NCBI GenBank assembly: GCA_910575835.1
Contig: CAJTGB010000012.1
Span: 1-64,000, forward strand
Length of the DNA: 64,000 bases
Source: Lachnospiraceae bacterium
Lineage (GTDB): Bacteria > Bacillota > Clostridia > Lachnospirales > Lachnospiraceae
Direction of reading: 5' to 3'
Below, one piece after another: positions 62,869 to 64,000 of this stretch. Under the pieces are notes generated by a model, which was not told the DNA's origin, did no database searches, and saw only the letters and a list, made by a program, of their open reading frames with translations. The position numbers were made by a program, and so were the translations under genes. The first letter of the stretch is position 1. Each line of letters starts with the position of its first letter.

Positions 62869-63912
62869 TTATTCTTTTTTATGAAACATATGATCCAGCT
62901 CGTTCTGAAGCCGTTTCATTGACTTTAGCACATGCTCATAATCCATCCTCTTTGGTCCGATAATACCTATCGTTCCCTTCATGCCGTCACCTAATTCATA
63001 AGTCGCGGTAACAACACTGCAATCCTTCATAGTCTGGACCGGAGTCTCATCTCCGATGTACACCTGGATCCCTGTATTATCCTCCTGCGCCAACGTCTGC
63101 GTTACCAGTTCCGTCAACTGCTGCTTCTCCTCGAATGCATTGATGATCTCCTGTGCGCTCTGATTGTCACTAAGTTCCGGATATTTGAAAATGTTCGTCG
63201 CACCGCTTGTGTAGATCTGCATATCCTCTTCAACCTGGATCGCATCCGCCACTGCATCCAGTACATTGCTGATCACACTGCTGTGAATTCCCGCCTGCTC
63301 CTTAAGCCGCGCGATCAATCCAAGATTGATCTCCTCAATAGACATTCCGTTCAACGTCGTATTCAGCAGCATATTCAGCTTCAGCAGGTTCTCGTTGCTG
63401 AGCGGTTCTCCTACGTTGATGATCTTATTCTTGATGACATTGCCGCCAAGAACGATCACCGCGATCACCTGTTCTTCATCCACCATAGAAAGCTGAATGA
63501 ACTTGATCTTGTTCGAATTGCTCATCGGAGTAGAAACCATGGTAGCATAATTCGTATTGCTGGCCAGAACCCTGGCCGCCTGTCTGAGAAGCTGTTCCAT
63601 CCGATCTGCCTTATCAAGCATCTGCTCCTGCATCTCATTCAGTTCTTGTTCCTTCTCCTCCATCAGCATATCTACATATAACCTGTAACCCTTATCCGAA
63701 GGAATACGTCCGGCTGACGTGTGAGGCTGCATAATGTATCCCAGCTCTTCTAAGTCGGCCATCTCATTGCGGATCGTCGCAGAACTCAAATGAAGATCGG
63801 TGTACTTGGAAATCGTTCTGGAACCCACCGGTTCGCCGGTCTCAAGATAATTCTTGATGACTGCGTGCAGAATCTTCATCTTGCGGTCGCTAAGCCCGTG
63901 TTCTGTTGCCAT
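62869..63912 (-). CDS. hrcA: Heat-inducible transcription repressor HrcA
   Basis: This 347-residue repressor of CIRCE-bearing heat-shock operons has an N-terminal winged helix: LSDRKMKILHAVIKNYLETGEPVGSRTISKYTDLHLSSATIRNEMADLEELGYIMQPHTSAGRIPSDKGYRLYVD. The GAF-like core follows (QLSMVDEEQVIAVIVLGG, LNMLLNTTLNGMSIEEI), ending GIIGPKRMDYEHVLKSMKRLQNELD. The ATG follows AGGAGGAGGATAG. It is the first gene of the operon, and a perfect CIRCE lies 28 bp upstream. Confidence 0.97.
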   Translation of the reverse strand: MATEHGLSDRKMKILHAVIKNYLETGEPVGSRTISKYTDLHLSSATIRNEMADLEELGYIMQPHTSAGRIPSDKGYRLYVDMLMEEKEQELNEMQEQMLDKADRMEQLLRQAARVLASNTNYATMVSTPMSNSNKIKFIQLSMVDEEQVIAVIVLGGNVIKNKIINVGEPLSNENLLKLNMLLNTTLNGMSIEEINLGLIARLKEQAGIHSSVISNVLDAVADAIQVEEDMQIYTSGATNIFKYPELSDNQSAQEIINAFEEKQQLTELVTQTLAQEDNTGIQVYIGDETPVQTMKDCSVVTATYELGDGMKGTIGIIGPKRMDYEHVLKSMKRLQNELDHMFHKKE

Positions 63913-63939
63913 CTATCCTCCTCCTTTCGGATTCTTCTG

Positions 63940-63966
63940 TTAGCACTCTATAATTTTGAGTGCTAA
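63940..63966. promoter_or_regulatory. CIRCE operator
   Basis: TTAGCACTC, nine bases, GAGTGCTAA: an exact match to the HrcA-binding element, placed just upstream of hrcA. It gives autoregulated heat-shock control of hrcA-grpE-dnaK-dnaJ. Confidence 0.97.
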
Positions 63967-64000
63967 CATCTTCGAATATTAATTTATCACTCCCCCCTGC

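Overview
The window looks like a chromosomal segment of a gut-type Lachnospiraceae (low-to-middle GC Clostridia). The evidence is an HrcA/CIRCE-controlled grpE-dnaK-dnaJ operon, strong AGGAGG ribosome sites, KTGD-type surface anchors, cohesin/dockerin-like and M60 mucinase-type proteins, indolepyruvate:ferredoxin oxidoreductase, and a Gram-positive Pel-type exopolysaccharide operon. Species cannot be fixed from the sequence alone. Most genes lie on the minus strand; the plus-strand exceptions are the Rpn/Uma2 pair (22.5-24.0 kb) and iorA-iorB-paaK (29.3-33.3 kb).

Layout. 0-2.6 kb is an AT-rich accessory patch bounded by a 92-bp direct repeat made from the last codons and terminator of tsf. 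It holds a Phd-Doc toxin-antitoxin pair, an orphan possible nuclease, G-run repeats and gene relics. 2.6-4.4 kb is rpsB-tsf. 4.5-7.0 kb is a tandem pair of NlpC/P60 cell-wall hydrolases, followed by two back-to-back palindromic (MITE-like) elements. 7.5-12.1 kb carries a CPBP protease, an XRE plus Sce7726-type pair, a prolyl-tRNA editing protein, an XRE-cupin regulator, a dihydrouridine synthase and an unlisted 50-residue protein. 12.3-22.2 kb is a surface-protein locus: a wall-anchored cohesin-like protein, a 1773-residue dockerin/M60 metalloprotease, a 39-residue membrane peptide, then a GHKL kinase/LytTR regulator operon. 22.5-25.5 kb holds PD-(D/E)XK-type accessory genes, one of them broken. 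25.6-28.5 kb is a fused AmmeMemoRadiSam system and a flavodoxin. 28.5-33.3 kb is a TetR gene with a perfect 17-bp inverted-repeat operator and the divergent iorAB-arylacetate CoA ligase operon.

34.4-42.6 kb is a polysaccharide-modification operon (glycosyltransferases, pyruvyltransferase fusion, F420-type iron-sulfur protein, DUF1919, ABC exporter, GHL10 hydrolase). 43.1-58.7 kb is one long operon with the gene order pelD-pelE-(pelA position)-pelF-pelG. It is followed by a small membrane protein, two more glycosyltransferases, and a large membrane protein flanked by two DUF4874/DUF4832 paralogues. Its PelD carries an N-terminal short-chain-dehydrogenase-like domain lacking the catalytic Tyr/Lys and keeps an RxxD motif compatible with cyclic-di-GMP binding. 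58.8-64.0 kb is hrcA-grpE-dnaK-dnaJ with a perfect CIRCE operator.

The most unusual items are the SDR-PelD fusion operon with its non-canonical downstream genes, the tsf-tail direct repeat enclosing a toxin-antitoxin island, the paired palindromic elements, the cohesin/dockerin M60 locus with its small membrane peptide, and several tandem repeats of 15 or 21 bp beside regulatory regions.
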